A stretch of 64,000 nt of DNA, from contig NZ_LN879457.1 of the NCBI RefSeq assembly GCF_001403615.1, positions 1,462,910 through 1,526,909 on the forward strand. Direction: 5' to 3'. This DNA comes from Desnuesiella massiliensis. GTDB lineage: Bacteria > Bacillota > Clostridia > Clostridiales > Clostridiaceae. The position numbers and the translations under genes were made by a program. Below the pieces are notes generated by a model. That model was not told the origin of the DNA, searched no databases, and saw only the letters and a program-made list of their open reading frames with translations. The first letter of the stretch is position 1. Every line of letters begins with the position of its first letter. This document shows, piece after piece, positions 9,531-17,168 of this stretch.

Positions 9531-11495
9531 TTGTCTTTATTCAGTATTGCATTTAAAAATATTAAAAGAAACTTCTATAATTATTTTTTATATTTCATGG
9601 CTATGGTATTTAGCATAATGATATATTTTACCTTTACTTCCATTCAATATAATGAGGAGATTGCAAAGGCCATTGGCGGATCTAAAATGATTTACGGCGC
9701 ATTTCAAGCATCCTCTATAGTAATAGCAGTGTTCTCAGCTATATTTATATGGTATTGTAACTCCTTTTTCACTAGAAAGAGAAAAAATGAAATTGCTCTT
9801 TACTCCATGATGGGGGTAAAGAAAAAACAAATAGGAAGAATGCTATTCTATGAAACCTTATGCATGGGTGTTCTAGCTCTTGCAGTAGGCATTATAATTG
9901 GTGGCCTTCTATCAAGACTTTTTATTAATATATTAGTTAAATTAATGGCCTTAGAATCTATAAAATTATCTTTTTCCCTTGTACCTAAAGCCGTTACTCA
10001 AACTTCCATTGTATTTTTAGTACTATTTTTTATAGCTTCTATTCATGCCTACACTATAATTTTTAGATTTAAATTAGTGGATCTTTTTAGAGCAGATCAA
10101 TCTGGAGAAAATACGCCTAAAGCCTCTTTTATTTTATCCATAATATCAGTGATAATGATTGCTGCAGGCTATAGATTCGCAAACATAGATTATATGTTTA
10201 AGCTGTTTCCTATTTCTATATTCCTAGTTCTTGGCTTAACCATATTGGGCTCTTACTTATTTTTTAATTCCTGTGTAGTGTTTATGGTGAAAATGTCTAA
10301 AAAGAACAAGGGTAGATTCTACAAAGGTATAAATATGATCGGTACCTCTCAACTATTATACAGAATAAAAGGAAATGCTAGATCTTTAGCAACCATAGCT
10401 GTATTAAGTGCTACTACTCTCACTGCTGTAGGTACTACCTTCTCCTTTTATTATAACAACGAAAAAGTAACAAAGGATATGAAACCTTTTTCCTATGGCT
10501 TTGTTACTAAGGACTCAACACTTATAAAATCCATAGAGGATACTATGGCAAAATATAAAAATAACAGCATAATTGGATCAGAAAATGTAGATGTGACCTT
10601 ATCCAAAGCTAAGGTTCCAGTGCTGCAGAAAAAATCTTCTAAAGAATATGAAGATAGCACAGTAAATGTTATATCCCTAAGTAAATACAACGCCCTTAAT
10701 AAACACTTAGGACAAGTTAAGAACCTAGAGTTAAAAAATGATGAAGCCATATTGATAGACAGACAATACATGGAAAATTTTATGAAAAATCCTATTGGCG
10801 CTAAGTATACCCTTTACGGAAAGGATAAAAATATAGAATTGAAAATCTCTAGCCTTGAAAAGGAAAGCATCATAAATGATGACTTGCTCATGTTTACTTC
10901 AGTGCTTGTAGTACAAGATGAAATATATAATTTTGCTAAGAACAATAACAGCACTAACTATAATATAAGCCTTTATGAGGTTCAAAATGAGAAAAACGCT
11001 AAGGAGCTTTCTGAAGAGTTAAGAAAATTAGCTCCAAAAAGAACTAAAGAAGAAAAGGAGAAAACAGGTAATTATTCTAATGGATATTCGGAATTCTATG
11101 AATCCTATAGAGCTGGTCTAGAGGGTACTGGATTGATGATATTTATAGGGGCATTTTTAGGATTAGTATTCTTAATCTGTACCGGAAGCATAATATTCTT
11201 CAAACAGCTTTCTGAAGCTACTACGGATAAAGGAAACTATGCTATATTAGGAAAGATAGGTGTTACTAAAGGAGAGGTTAAAAGTTCCATTGCAAAGCAA
11301 CTATTAATAGTATTCCTACTTCCATTGCTTGTGGGACTAACCCATTCTGCCTTTGCATTAAAGCTTCTTGCTCAAATATTAAATACAAACCTCGTAGCAC
11401 CAGTATTGATATCTTATGCTGTATATTCAGTTATATATCTCTTATATTATATTTTAACTGTAAAATCCTATTACGGTATTATTATGGAGAAGTAA
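9531..11495 (+). CDS. BceB-like ABC transporter permease 2 (FtsX family)
   Basis: A 654-residue paralogue of the permease at 6658, with the same architecture: about ten helices, a large extracellular domain (about 300-530), and conserved IRLATIAVL-like and FIGAFLGLVFLICTGSIIFFKQ segments. The start is TTG, chosen because GGTGGTGA lies 5-12 bases upstream and the N-terminus MSLFSIAFKNIKRNFYNYFLYF aligns with permease 1. It is likely co-transcribed with the ATPase. The two permeases differ most in the extracellular domain, so they may recognise different peptides. Confidence 0.9.
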   Translation: MSLFSIAFKNIKRNFYNYFLYFMAMVFSIMIYFTFTSIQYNEEIAKAIGGSKMIYGAFQASSIVIAVFSAIFIWYCNSFFTRKRKNEIALYSMMGVKKKQIGRMLFYETLCMGVLALAVGIIIGGLLSRLFINILVKLMALESIKLSFSLVPKAVTQTSIVFLVLFFIASIHAYTIIFRFKLVDLFRADQSGENTPKASFILSIISVIMIAAGYRFANIDYMFKLFPISIFLVLGLTILGSYLFFNSCVVFMVKMSKKNKGRFYKGINMIGTSQLLYRIKGNARSLATIAVLSATTLTAVGTTFSFYYNNEKVTKDMKPFSYGFVTKDSTLIKSIEDTMAKYKNNSIIGSENVDVTLSKAKVPVLQKKSSKEYEDSTVNVISLSKYNALNKHLGQVKNLELKNDEAILIDRQYMENFMKNPIGAKYTLYGKDKNIELKISSLEKESIINDDLLMFTSVLVVQDEIYNFAKNNNSTNYNISLYEVQNEKNAKELSEELRKLAPKRTKEEKEKTGNYSNGYSEFYESYRAGLEGTGLMIFIGAFLGLVFLICTGSIIFFKQLSEATTDKGNYAILGKIGVTKGEVKSSIAKQLLIVFLLPLLVGLTHSAFALKLLAQILNTNLVAPVLISYAVYSVIYLLYYILTVKSYYGIIMEK

Positions 11496-11505
11496 AAATA
11501 CAACT

Positions 11506-11545
11506 AAGTTAGATGGAATGAAAAAACTCCATCTAACTTTTTGTG
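11506..11545 (+). terminator. Terminator of the ABC module
   Basis: AAGTTAGATGGA (11506-11517) pairs with TCCATCTAACTT (11528-11539) and is followed by TTTTGTGTTT. Confidence 0.85.
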
Positions 11546-11570
11546 TTTGAGTCATAAAAATAACTATATT

Positions 11571-11625
11571 AAGCATCGCAAAAAAATAACTAATCAAAGA
11601 TGCGAAGTATATTTTGGAGATGCCT
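11571..11625. repeat. Internally deleted copy of the MITE-like element found at 16468
   Basis: The left part (AAGCATCGCAAAAAAATAAC through GAAGTATATTTT) matches the first 45 bases of the element at 16468 with about five differences. The last part (GGAGATGCCT) matches its right end. The middle, about 100 bases, is missing; the junction falls at a short TATTTT direct repeat. The copy lies directly before the promoter of the MNT/HEPN pair. Confidence 0.75.
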
Positions 11626-11638
11626 TAAGATGCAATGA

Positions 11639-11665
11639 TTGAAAATCTACTAACTGTGGTATAAT
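11639..11665 (+). promoter_or_regulatory. Likely sigma-A promoter of the MNT/HEPN pair
   Basis: TTGAAA (11639-11644), then 15 bases, then TATAAT (11660-11665) with an upstream TG, giving an extended -10. The short spacer is partly compensated by the extended -10. Confidence 0.55.
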
Positions 11666-11697
11666 AAGGTATATATAAAATGAAGGCGGTAATGGTC

Positions 11698-12126
11698 ATG
11701 GATAAGGAAACCTTAATTATAGAAATGTCAAATTTTTTAAATTCAATTAGTAGAAGATATCCTATAAAGTTAGCCTATTTATTTGGGTCTATGGCTAGAG
11801 GAGATAATAATAATATGAGCGACATAGATGTTGCTATAATACTTGAGCATAAATACGAAGCTATGGAAGAAGCTTTTACCATAGGCGAAATCATTGACTT
11901 AGCCCAAGCTAAATTTAATAAAAAAGTGGATATAGTCCCCATGGAAAAAACCTCAGTGCTTTTTAAATATTTGATAGTAAAGGATGGAATAGTACTAATA
12001 GATTGTTATGAACGAGGAAGTATTGAATCTTTAATTATTAGAGAGTACTTTGATTTTAAATACTATTCTGATATTTATGATGAAGCCTTATTAAGTAGAT
12101 ATAAAGAGCAGAAAGGCGGTAAATAA
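11698..12126 (+). CDS. MntA-like nucleotidyltransferase antitoxin
   Basis: A 142-residue protein of the minimal nucleotidyltransferase (MNT) family. GSMARGDNNNMSDIDVAII gives the GSxxxGx(n)SDxDxxI motif with both catalytic Asp residues. KVDIVPME provides a third acidic position. In MNT/HEPN modules this enzyme adds AMP to the partner HEPN toxin and silences it. ATG codons at 11680 and 11692 are in frame but overlap or crowd the AAGGCGG ribosome site; 11698 has an 8-base spacing. The HEPN gene starts 2 bases after the stop, as usual for the pair. Confidence 0.85.
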   Translation: MDKETLIIEMSNFLNSISRRYPIKLAYLFGSMARGDNNNMSDIDVAIILEHKYEAMEEAFTIGEIIDLAQAKFNKKVDIVPMEKTSVLFKYLIVKDGIVLIDCYERGSIESLIIREYFDFKYYSDIYDEALLSRYKEQKGGK

Positions 12127-12128
12127 AG

Positions 12129-12542
12129 ATGGTTAAAAGAGATGTGATAATTTCTAGATTGGATAAACTCAATGAATATATTAAATATTTAAACTCTGTA
12201 AAAAACATTGATAAAGATAAATATTTAAAAGAACCAATGATTTATGGCTCTAGTGAGAGATTTCTTCACTTGTCCATAGAATGCGTTTTAGACATTGCAA
12301 ATCATTTAATTTCCGACTTAAATTTTAGAAGACCAGAAAGTAATAGGGACATATTTGAGATATTATATGAAAATAGAGTTATTGATGAATTACTTAAAAA
12401 TAGCTTATGTAATATGGCATCTTTTAGAAACATATTAGTACATGACTACTTAAAGCTAAACAGAGGAATAGTTTATGATATCATAATAAATAGTTTAAAG
12501 GATATAGAAAAGTTTGAAGGTATTATTATGGGCTACTTATAG
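12129..12542 (+). CDS. HepT-like HEPN toxin (DUF86)
   Basis: A 137-residue all-helical DUF86/HepT protein. The HEPN RNase motif is present as RNILVHDY (R-x4-H-x-Y), which is also the site that MntA modifies by AMP addition to Tyr. The preceding segment SSERFLHLSIECVLDIANHLI is the usual first conserved helix. It is expected to be a ribonuclease toxin kept inactive by the upstream MntA. Both catalytic motif and antitoxin are intact, so the pair looks functional. A strong terminator follows directly. Confidence 0.87.
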   Translation: MVKRDVIISRLDKLNEYIKYLNSVKNIDKDKYLKEPMIYGSSERFLHLSIECVLDIANHLISDLNFRRPESNRDIFEILYENRVIDELLKNSLCNMASFRNILVHDYLKLNRGIVYDIIINSLKDIEKFEGIIMGYL

Positions 12543-12543
12543 G

Positions 12544-12569
12544 AAAAAAGCGACGAAAGTCGCTTTTTT
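12544..12569 (+). terminator. Terminator of the MNT/HEPN pair
   Basis: AAAAAAGCGAC (12544-12554) pairs with GTCGCTTTTTT (12559-12569), with a T-run built into the 3' arm. Confidence 0.85.
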
Positions 12570-12577
12570 CAAAGTAC

Positions 12578-12647
12578 AGAGTAAAAAGTTCAGAGTACAG
12601 ATTTTGAACTTTTTACTCTAAATAAAAATTACTTCGTAATTTTTATT
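12578..12647. repeat. Two further hairpins between the convergent HEPN and gapN genes
   Basis: AGAGTAAAAAGTTCA (12578-12592) pairs with TGAACTTTTTACTCT (12605-12619), a perfect 15-bp stem. AAATAAAAATTAC (12620-12632) pairs with GTAATTTTTATTT (12635-12647) and can act as the gapN terminator. AGTACAGAGT and CAGAGTACAG nearby are repeated words. The stacked hairpins may be a small dispersed repeat. Confidence 0.55.
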
Positions 12648-14128
12648 TATTCAACCGCTCCTAAATTTAATACTATAGCCTTTGGCCTAGACATAGCCTC
12701 TATAGAGTATCTTATGCCTTGAGTTCCCATACCAGAAGCCTTTACTCCTAAGAATGGGAAGTGATCTGGTCCTCTTTCTGGCTTATTATTTACCTGTACT
12801 GTACCTACTTCTAACTTGTTAGCTATATAAAAAGCAGCATCTATGTTTTTAGTAAATACTGAACTCTGTAATCCATAGGAGGATTCATTAGCAATTCCTA
12901 TAGCTTCGTCTATGGATTTAACCCTAATAACAGGAAGCACAGGTCCAAAGGGCTCTTCCCAAGCTAATCTCATATTTGTATCAACTTTATCGAAAAGGGT
13001 TGGATATACTATATTTCCCTCTCTATTTCCGCCTATTACTAGTTCTGCACCTTTTTCCTTTGCATCTTCTATCAATTCCATTACAAAATCGCAAGCCTTA
13101 CCATTTATTAAGGGACCTACCACAGTACCCTCTTCTCTTGGATCTCCTACTTCCAGCTTAGCTACTTTAGTCTTAACCTTAGCTACTAATTCATCAGCCA
13201 CAGAATCCATTACTAATATTCTCTTAACCGCAGTACAGCGTTGACCAGAATAGGAATATCCACCAGCTACTATATTGTCTGCTGCTTCATCTAAATCTGC
13301 ATCCTCTAATACTATAGCTGCATCCTTTCCTCCTAGTTCTAATAGTACAGGCTTCATAGTAGTTATGTTTGATATACGCTTACCTACTTCTGTACTTCCT
13401 GTGAAGTTTATGAAATCTATATCTGGATGAGTTACGCAATAATCTCCTATTTCGCTTCCTCTGCCTGTAACAGTATTTAAAACTCCGTCAGGAAGTCCTG
13501 CTTTATTAAATATCTCCGCCAAATATAATCCTGATATACTACCTTGAGTAGGTGGTTTGAAAAACACTGCATTTCCTGCTGCTAAGGCTGGGGCAATCTT
13601 GGATGCTGCTAAGTTCACCGGATAATTAAAGGGTGATATAGCTAGAACTACTCCTAAAGGTACTCTTGTTACAAAGGATATCTTATTCTTTTTCGTACCT
13701 GGGAAGCTATCCCCCGGTATGGTTTCTCCCTCTAATTGTTTAGCAGAATCCGCAGTAAACTTTATATAATCTATAGTTCTATATACTTCTGCTATGGCTC
13801 CTCTTTTATCCTTTGCAATCTCTAATACTAACATCTCAGCCAACTCATTAGCATTTTGCTCAAGGATTTCAGCAGCTCTATATAATATAGCGGCTCTTCT
13901 ATTAATAGGTACTTCCGCCCATAGCTTTTGTGCTTCCTTAGAATTTTTAATAGCTAAGTCTACCTCTTCTTTGCTCATGGATTGAACCTTTCCAAGAAGC
14001 TCTCCATTTATGGGTGATTTAATCTCTATGAGTTTATCTGAATTACTTTCTACCCACTTTCCATCGTATAAATTTTTATAAATCTTATCTTCATTAGAAA
14101 TATCTTTAAAAGATACTTTGATTTCCAT
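12647..14128 (-). CDS. gapN: NADP-dependent non-phosphorylating glyceraldehyde-3-phosphate dehydrogenase
   Basis: A 493-residue aldehyde dehydrogenase superfamily enzyme. FKPPTQGSISGLYLAEIFNK, TGRGSEIGDYCVTHPDIDFI and LGGKDAAIVLEDADLD are signature stretches of GapN. The catalytic Cys lies in SYSGQRCTAVKR and the general-base Glu in LELGGKD. It oxidises glyceraldehyde 3-phosphate straight to 3-phosphoglycerate and yields NADPH, bypassing one ATP-forming step of glycolysis. This is a common NADPH source in clostridia. AAGGAGG precedes ATG. It is a single gene with its own promoter. Confidence 0.93.
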   Translation of the reverse strand: MEIKVSFKDISNEDKIYKNLYDGKWVESNSDKLIEIKSPINGELLGKVQSMSKEEVDLAIKNSKEAQKLWAEVPINRRAAILYRAAEILEQNANELAEMLVLEIAKDKRGAIAEVYRTIDYIKFTADSAKQLEGETIPGDSFPGTKKNKISFVTRVPLGVVLAISPFNYPVNLAASKIAPALAAGNAVFFKPPTQGSISGLYLAEIFNKAGLPDGVLNTVTGRGSEIGDYCVTHPDIDFINFTGSTEVGKRISNITTMKPVLLELGGKDAAIVLEDADLDEAADNIVAGGYSYSGQRCTAVKRILVMDSVADELVAKVKTKVAKLEVGDPREEGTVVGPLINGKACDFVMELIEDAKEKGAELVIGGNREGNIVYPTLFDKVDTNMRLAWEEPFGPVLPVIRVKSIDEAIGIANESSYGLQSSVFTKNIDAAFYIANKLEVGTVQVNNKPERGPDHFPFLGVKASGMGTQGIRYSIEAMSRPKAIVLNLGAVE

Positions 14129-14247
14129 ACTTTTACCTCCTTCTTATGCCTTATAACTATATGATTTAATATTCCAATAAACAATACTTTTTATAATAGG
14201 TTTCACAATTTTATACCTCATAGGGGTATAAACCTTAATTAATAATA

Positions 14248-14305
14248 TATCATATTTTAAAATTTTTTCAATAGAAAATTATTACTCATAGATAATAATT
14301 TTCTA
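14248..14305 (-). promoter_or_regulatory. Likely gapN promoter flanked by an inverted repeat
   Basis: On the minus strand TTGAAA (complement of 14267-14272), 16 bases, then TATATT. Directly upstream is a perfect inverted repeat, ATAGAAAATTATT (14271-14283) against AATAATTTTCTAT (about 14293-14305), which touches the -35. A second inverted repeat, TTTATACC/GGTATAAA (about 14210-14232), lies just downstream of the start point. Either could be an operator. The regulator is unknown. Confidence 0.4.
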
Positions 14306-14393
14306 TATAATTTTATATTACTTAATATAAGTTTTTTTGTGAATTTAATTTTTAGGAGTAGTTTTAAATCAGTATTGATAATTTACCTAAATA

Positions 14394-14575
14394 ATAAAGG
14401 GCAAGCCCCCACTTACCCTTTATCATTTGTTAGGTTTACTACCTTTATTTATATTAATGATAAAACATTAAAATGCACCCTACCGTTGAGAAATTTTCAA
14501 TATTTTCTCTCCAACTGAAGTGCATTTTACTATTAATTATAGGAAGAATAAATCTTATACCTTTATTCTTCCTAT
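14394..14575. terminator. Three consecutive hairpins between gapN and the GNAT gene
   Basis: ATAAAGGG/CCCTTTAT (14394-14423, extended by AAG/CTT), AAAATGCA/TGCATTTT (14470-14528) and ATAGGAAGAATAAA/TTTATTCTTCCTAT (14539-14575, perfect 14 bp). The last is the likely terminator of the GNAT gene. The roles of the other two are unknown. No gene is visible between 14306 and 14585. Confidence 0.55.
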
Positions 14576-14585
14576 AATATTTAGA

Positions 14586-15149
14586 CTACCTATAAGCCCA
14601 TTCTCTCTTTAATAGTGAATATATATATTCATCCCATAGATTACCTTTATAACTTCCATGTTCTCTTAGCAACCCTTCTTGTTTAAATCCTAAAGTCTCA
14701 AGAATACCGCAGGAAGCTTCATTATTAATCATTACAAAAGCCTCTATTCTATTTAAGTTTAAGTCTTGAAATCCATAATTTATTAAAGCTTTTAAGGCTT
14801 CTTTCATAAAGCCTTTTCCCCAGAACTCCCTTCCAATTTCATAGCCTATCTCTCCAATAAAATCCTCTTGTTTTAATCCGCTATTAAATCCACAGGTACC
14901 TATAATTTTATCTAATTCCTTGCTATGAATAGCGAATCGTATTGCTTCATCTTCATTAAACAAGTTATTTAGAAGGTTTACCATATACATAACCTCTTCT
15001 AAGGATTTAAAGGAATTTATATTCATATACATAGTCACTGTATCATCAGACCAATATTCTAATAACTGAGCTATGTCATTATTCTGTATTTTTCTTAATA
15101 TAAGCCTCTCTGTTTCAATAATAGGAAATTCTTTGTTCATACCTTTCAT
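14586..15149 (-). CDS. GNAT family N-acetyltransferase (RimJ/RimL type)
   Basis: A 187-residue protein with the order of RimJ/RimL acetyltransferases: ETERLILRKIQNNDI at the start, GTCGFN, then EIGYEIGREFWGKGFMKEAL, which holds the acetyl-CoA binding loop, and NRIEAFVMINNEAS with GFKQEGLLREH near the end. Members acetylate ribosomal-protein N-termini, small amines or antibiotics; the substrate cannot be told from sequence. The start is ambiguous between 15149 and 15140, both with poor ribosome sites. It is an isolated gene. Confidence 0.85.
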   Translation of the reverse strand: MKGMNKEFPIIETERLILRKIQNNDIAQLLEYWSDDTVTMYMNINSFKSLEEVMYMVNLLNNLFNEDEAIRFAIHSKELDKIIGTCGFNSGLKQEDFIGEIGYEIGREFWGKGFMKEALKALINYGFQDLNLNRIEAFVMINNEASCGILETLGFKQEGLLREHGSYKGNLWDEYIYSLLKREWAYR

Positions 15150-15266
15150 CCTTTCTTTTTTGTAAAATTCATGAGCTAAAGCTTCCCATCTATTTCATTA
15201 ATCTCCCCTTTTAATAATGTTAAATTTAATTATATAGGTATAAATAAACAACTTCAACTAAACACC

Positions 15267-15298
15267 AAGGCTTCTGCTCACACAAGCAGAAGCCTTTC
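15267..15298. terminator. Strong hairpin downstream of the old yellow enzyme gene
   Basis: AAGGCTTCTGCT (15267-15278) pairs with AGCAGAAGCCTT (15285-15296). Neither side has a full T-run, so it is a probable but not perfect terminator. Confidence 0.55.
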
Positions 15299-15330
15299 TG
15301 TAAAATAATGTAATTTATTAATAATCGTTA

Positions 15331-16356
15331 TTAATTGTTCTTTGCTCTTGAATACTGCTCAGGCCACTCTATATCATATCTCAGTTCTTCTGCTGCTCTC
15401 ATAGGCCAGTAGGGGCTTCTAAGTAATTCTCTCCCTATGAACACCAGATCTGCCCTTTCATTTTGTATGATTTCTTCACAAATTGAGGCGTTAGTAAGCA
15501 ATCCTCCTGCTATAACTGGTAAATCACACATAGCTCTTATGGTTTCTGCGAACTTAACCTGGTAGCCTGGAAAAGCTTTTATGTATGCTGGAACCACTGC
15601 TCCTGAGCTGACATCTATAACATCAACACCTTCATCCTTTACTAAATTTATCAATTCCGCCGTATCCTTTGAAGTATTACCCTCTTCATTATAGTCCTCT
15701 GCAGATACTCTTACAAATAGAGGCTTCTCTTTTGGCCAAACTTCTCTTATAGCTCTTATGACTTCCTTTAAAAATCTTGCTCTATTTTCTGCAGTGCCTC
15801 CATACTCATCTTTTCTCTTATTAGTTAAAGGCGACATGAATTCATTTATAAGGTATCCATGAGCAGCATGGATTTCTATCATATCAAAACCAGCTTCCTT
15901 AGCTCTTAGAGCTCCCAGCTTAAAATCATTAATTACTGCCTTTATATCCTCCTTAGTCATTTCCTTTGGAGTCCTGCTGTCACTATCAAAGGCTATGGCA
16001 CTAGGAGCAATGATATCTTCATCCTTTAATAGGCATTTTCTCCCTGCATGACCTAGCTGAATCCCGATCTTAATATCGTACTCCTTTATAGCTTTTACTA
16101 ATTTTTTCAATCCTTCCACATGGCTATCTTCCCATATACCAAGATCTCTATCTAATATTCTGCCTCTGCTTTCTACTGCAGTAGCTTCTAACATAATAAG
16201 TCCTGCTCCTCCAACAGCTCTTGTTATATAATGAACATAGTGAAAATCTTGTATATGACCATTATCATCTGCACTATTCATGCACATAGGAGCCATTACT
16301 ATTCTGTTTTTTAATTGCATATTTTTTATAGTAAATTCTGAAAATAATTTTGCCAT
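15331..16356 (-). CDS. namA: Old yellow enzyme family NADPH dehydrogenase (YqjM/NamA-like)
   Basis: A 341-residue FMN-dependent TIM-barrel enzyme of the YqjM class. KNRIVMAPMCM at the N-terminus holds the Cys-containing FMN-contact motif typical of this class. IQLGHAGRK, MIEIHAAHGYLINEFMSPLTN and LVFIGRELLRSPYWP are the conserved FMN and substrate motifs. It reduces activated C=C bonds using NADPH, perhaps in detoxification of electrophiles. AGGAGGGG lies upstream of the ATG. It is not clearly part of an operon. Confidence 0.88.
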   Translation of the reverse strand: MAKLFSEFTIKNMQLKNRIVMAPMCMNSADDNGHIQDFHYVHYITRAVGGAGLIMLEATAVESRGRILDRDLGIWEDSHVEGLKKLVKAIKEYDIKIGIQLGHAGRKCLLKDEDIIAPSAIAFDSDSRTPKEMTKEDIKAVINDFKLGALRAKEAGFDMIEIHAAHGYLINEFMSPLTNKRKDEYGGTAENRARFLKEVIRAIREVWPKEKPLFVRVSAEDYNEEGNTSKDTAELINLVKDEGVDVIDVSSGAVVPAYIKAFPGYQVKFAETIRAMCDLPVIAGGLLTNASICEEIIQNERADLVFIGRELLRSPYWPMRAAEELRYDIEWPEQYSRAKNN

Positions 16357-16467
16357 TAGTACCCCTCCTAAAAGTTATTAGCCCAATATGGTTATTGTTT
16401 GTTTATAAAAAGATTTAATTCTTATTCTATGAAAACAAATATTTAATATTATTTGGAAAGTTTTATT

Positions 16468-16625
16468 AGGTATCGTAAAAAAATAGCTAGTCAAAGATGC
16501 GAAGTATATTTTGCGTAAGACAAGGACATAGGTTCCATTGATAGTGGAGCTATCAGTGGGTTCTGTGGACGCAGTATTGCGCAAAATAGACGAGTAGACT
16601 GACTAGTTATTTTTTGGAGATGCCT
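16468..16625. mobile_element. MITE-like element with imperfect terminal inverted repeats
   Basis: The left end AGGTATCGTAAAAAAATAGC (16468 on) and the complement of the right end, AGGCATCTCCAAAAAATAAC, match at about 20 of 25 positions over 16468-16492 and 16601-16625. Inner inverted segments (TATTTTGCG against CGCAAAATA) let nearly the whole 158 bases fold. There is no open reading frame worth noting. A truncated copy lies at 11571. No target duplication is visible. Confidence 0.65.
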
Positions 16626-16789
16626 TAATTATATTTTACATTAAATTCTATTGTAATAAAGTAAATATTTATTAAAATCTAAAAAATCCTATTAAAAATA
16701 GAAAAGTATCCACAAAAAAACTATTGCTTTTATTTTAAATTATATATATAATTAATTCAGATTAAACCGATAGGAATTATATAAATAAA

Positions 16790-17052
16790 CATGCTGACCA
16801 GGAAAAGTAAATTGATAGAATCATACAGAGAGGAGCTCCTAGGCTGAGAGAGTTCTATGAACGATATCTTTTGAAGTGCCCCTGCGAATGTTAGGTCGAA
16901 TTCTTACAGTAGACTGCTACGGGTTCTCCCGTTATAGAGATAGGGCATAGCTTGTGCCTAAATTGAGATGGGCTTTTTTTAGCTTAATCAGAGTGGGACC
17001 GCGGAATTATACCTTCTGCCTCTGGATTTTTTCAGAGGCAGAGGGTTTTTTA
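16790..17052 (+). promoter_or_regulatory. T-box leader with terminator, before the TcyP-like symporter
   Basis: The T-box core GAGTGGGACCGCGGAA lies at 16991-17006, followed by the terminator CCTTCTGCCTCTG (17012-17024) / CAGAGGCAGAGGG (17033-17045) and a T-run. Stem I begins with GACC (16796-16799), closed by GGTC (16894-16897), with AGTA and GCGAA loop-E elements, an AGAGAG bulge and a GGCTGAGAGAG apical segment. A small ACGGG/CCCGT stem follows. After GAA the bases read TGT (16889-16891), a Cys codon, which fits a cystine transporter. The bulge reads UGGG, where UGGA would be expected for a U73 tRNA, so the specifier is tentative. Confidence 0.88.
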
Positions 17053-17168
17053 TTGTGTTAGGCTTTGCGCGCAGCCTAATATGTTTAATAAAAATTTTCC
17101 CTTTATATAATTCGGTTTAACCATATAAATAAAAATTTTAAATACTTTAAAATGGAGGAGAAATAAAA

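Noticed and set aside
12912..13244. Long open frames opposite gapN and other conserved genes
   Set aside because: They are antisense shadows of well-supported genes, without ribosome sites or recognisable domains.
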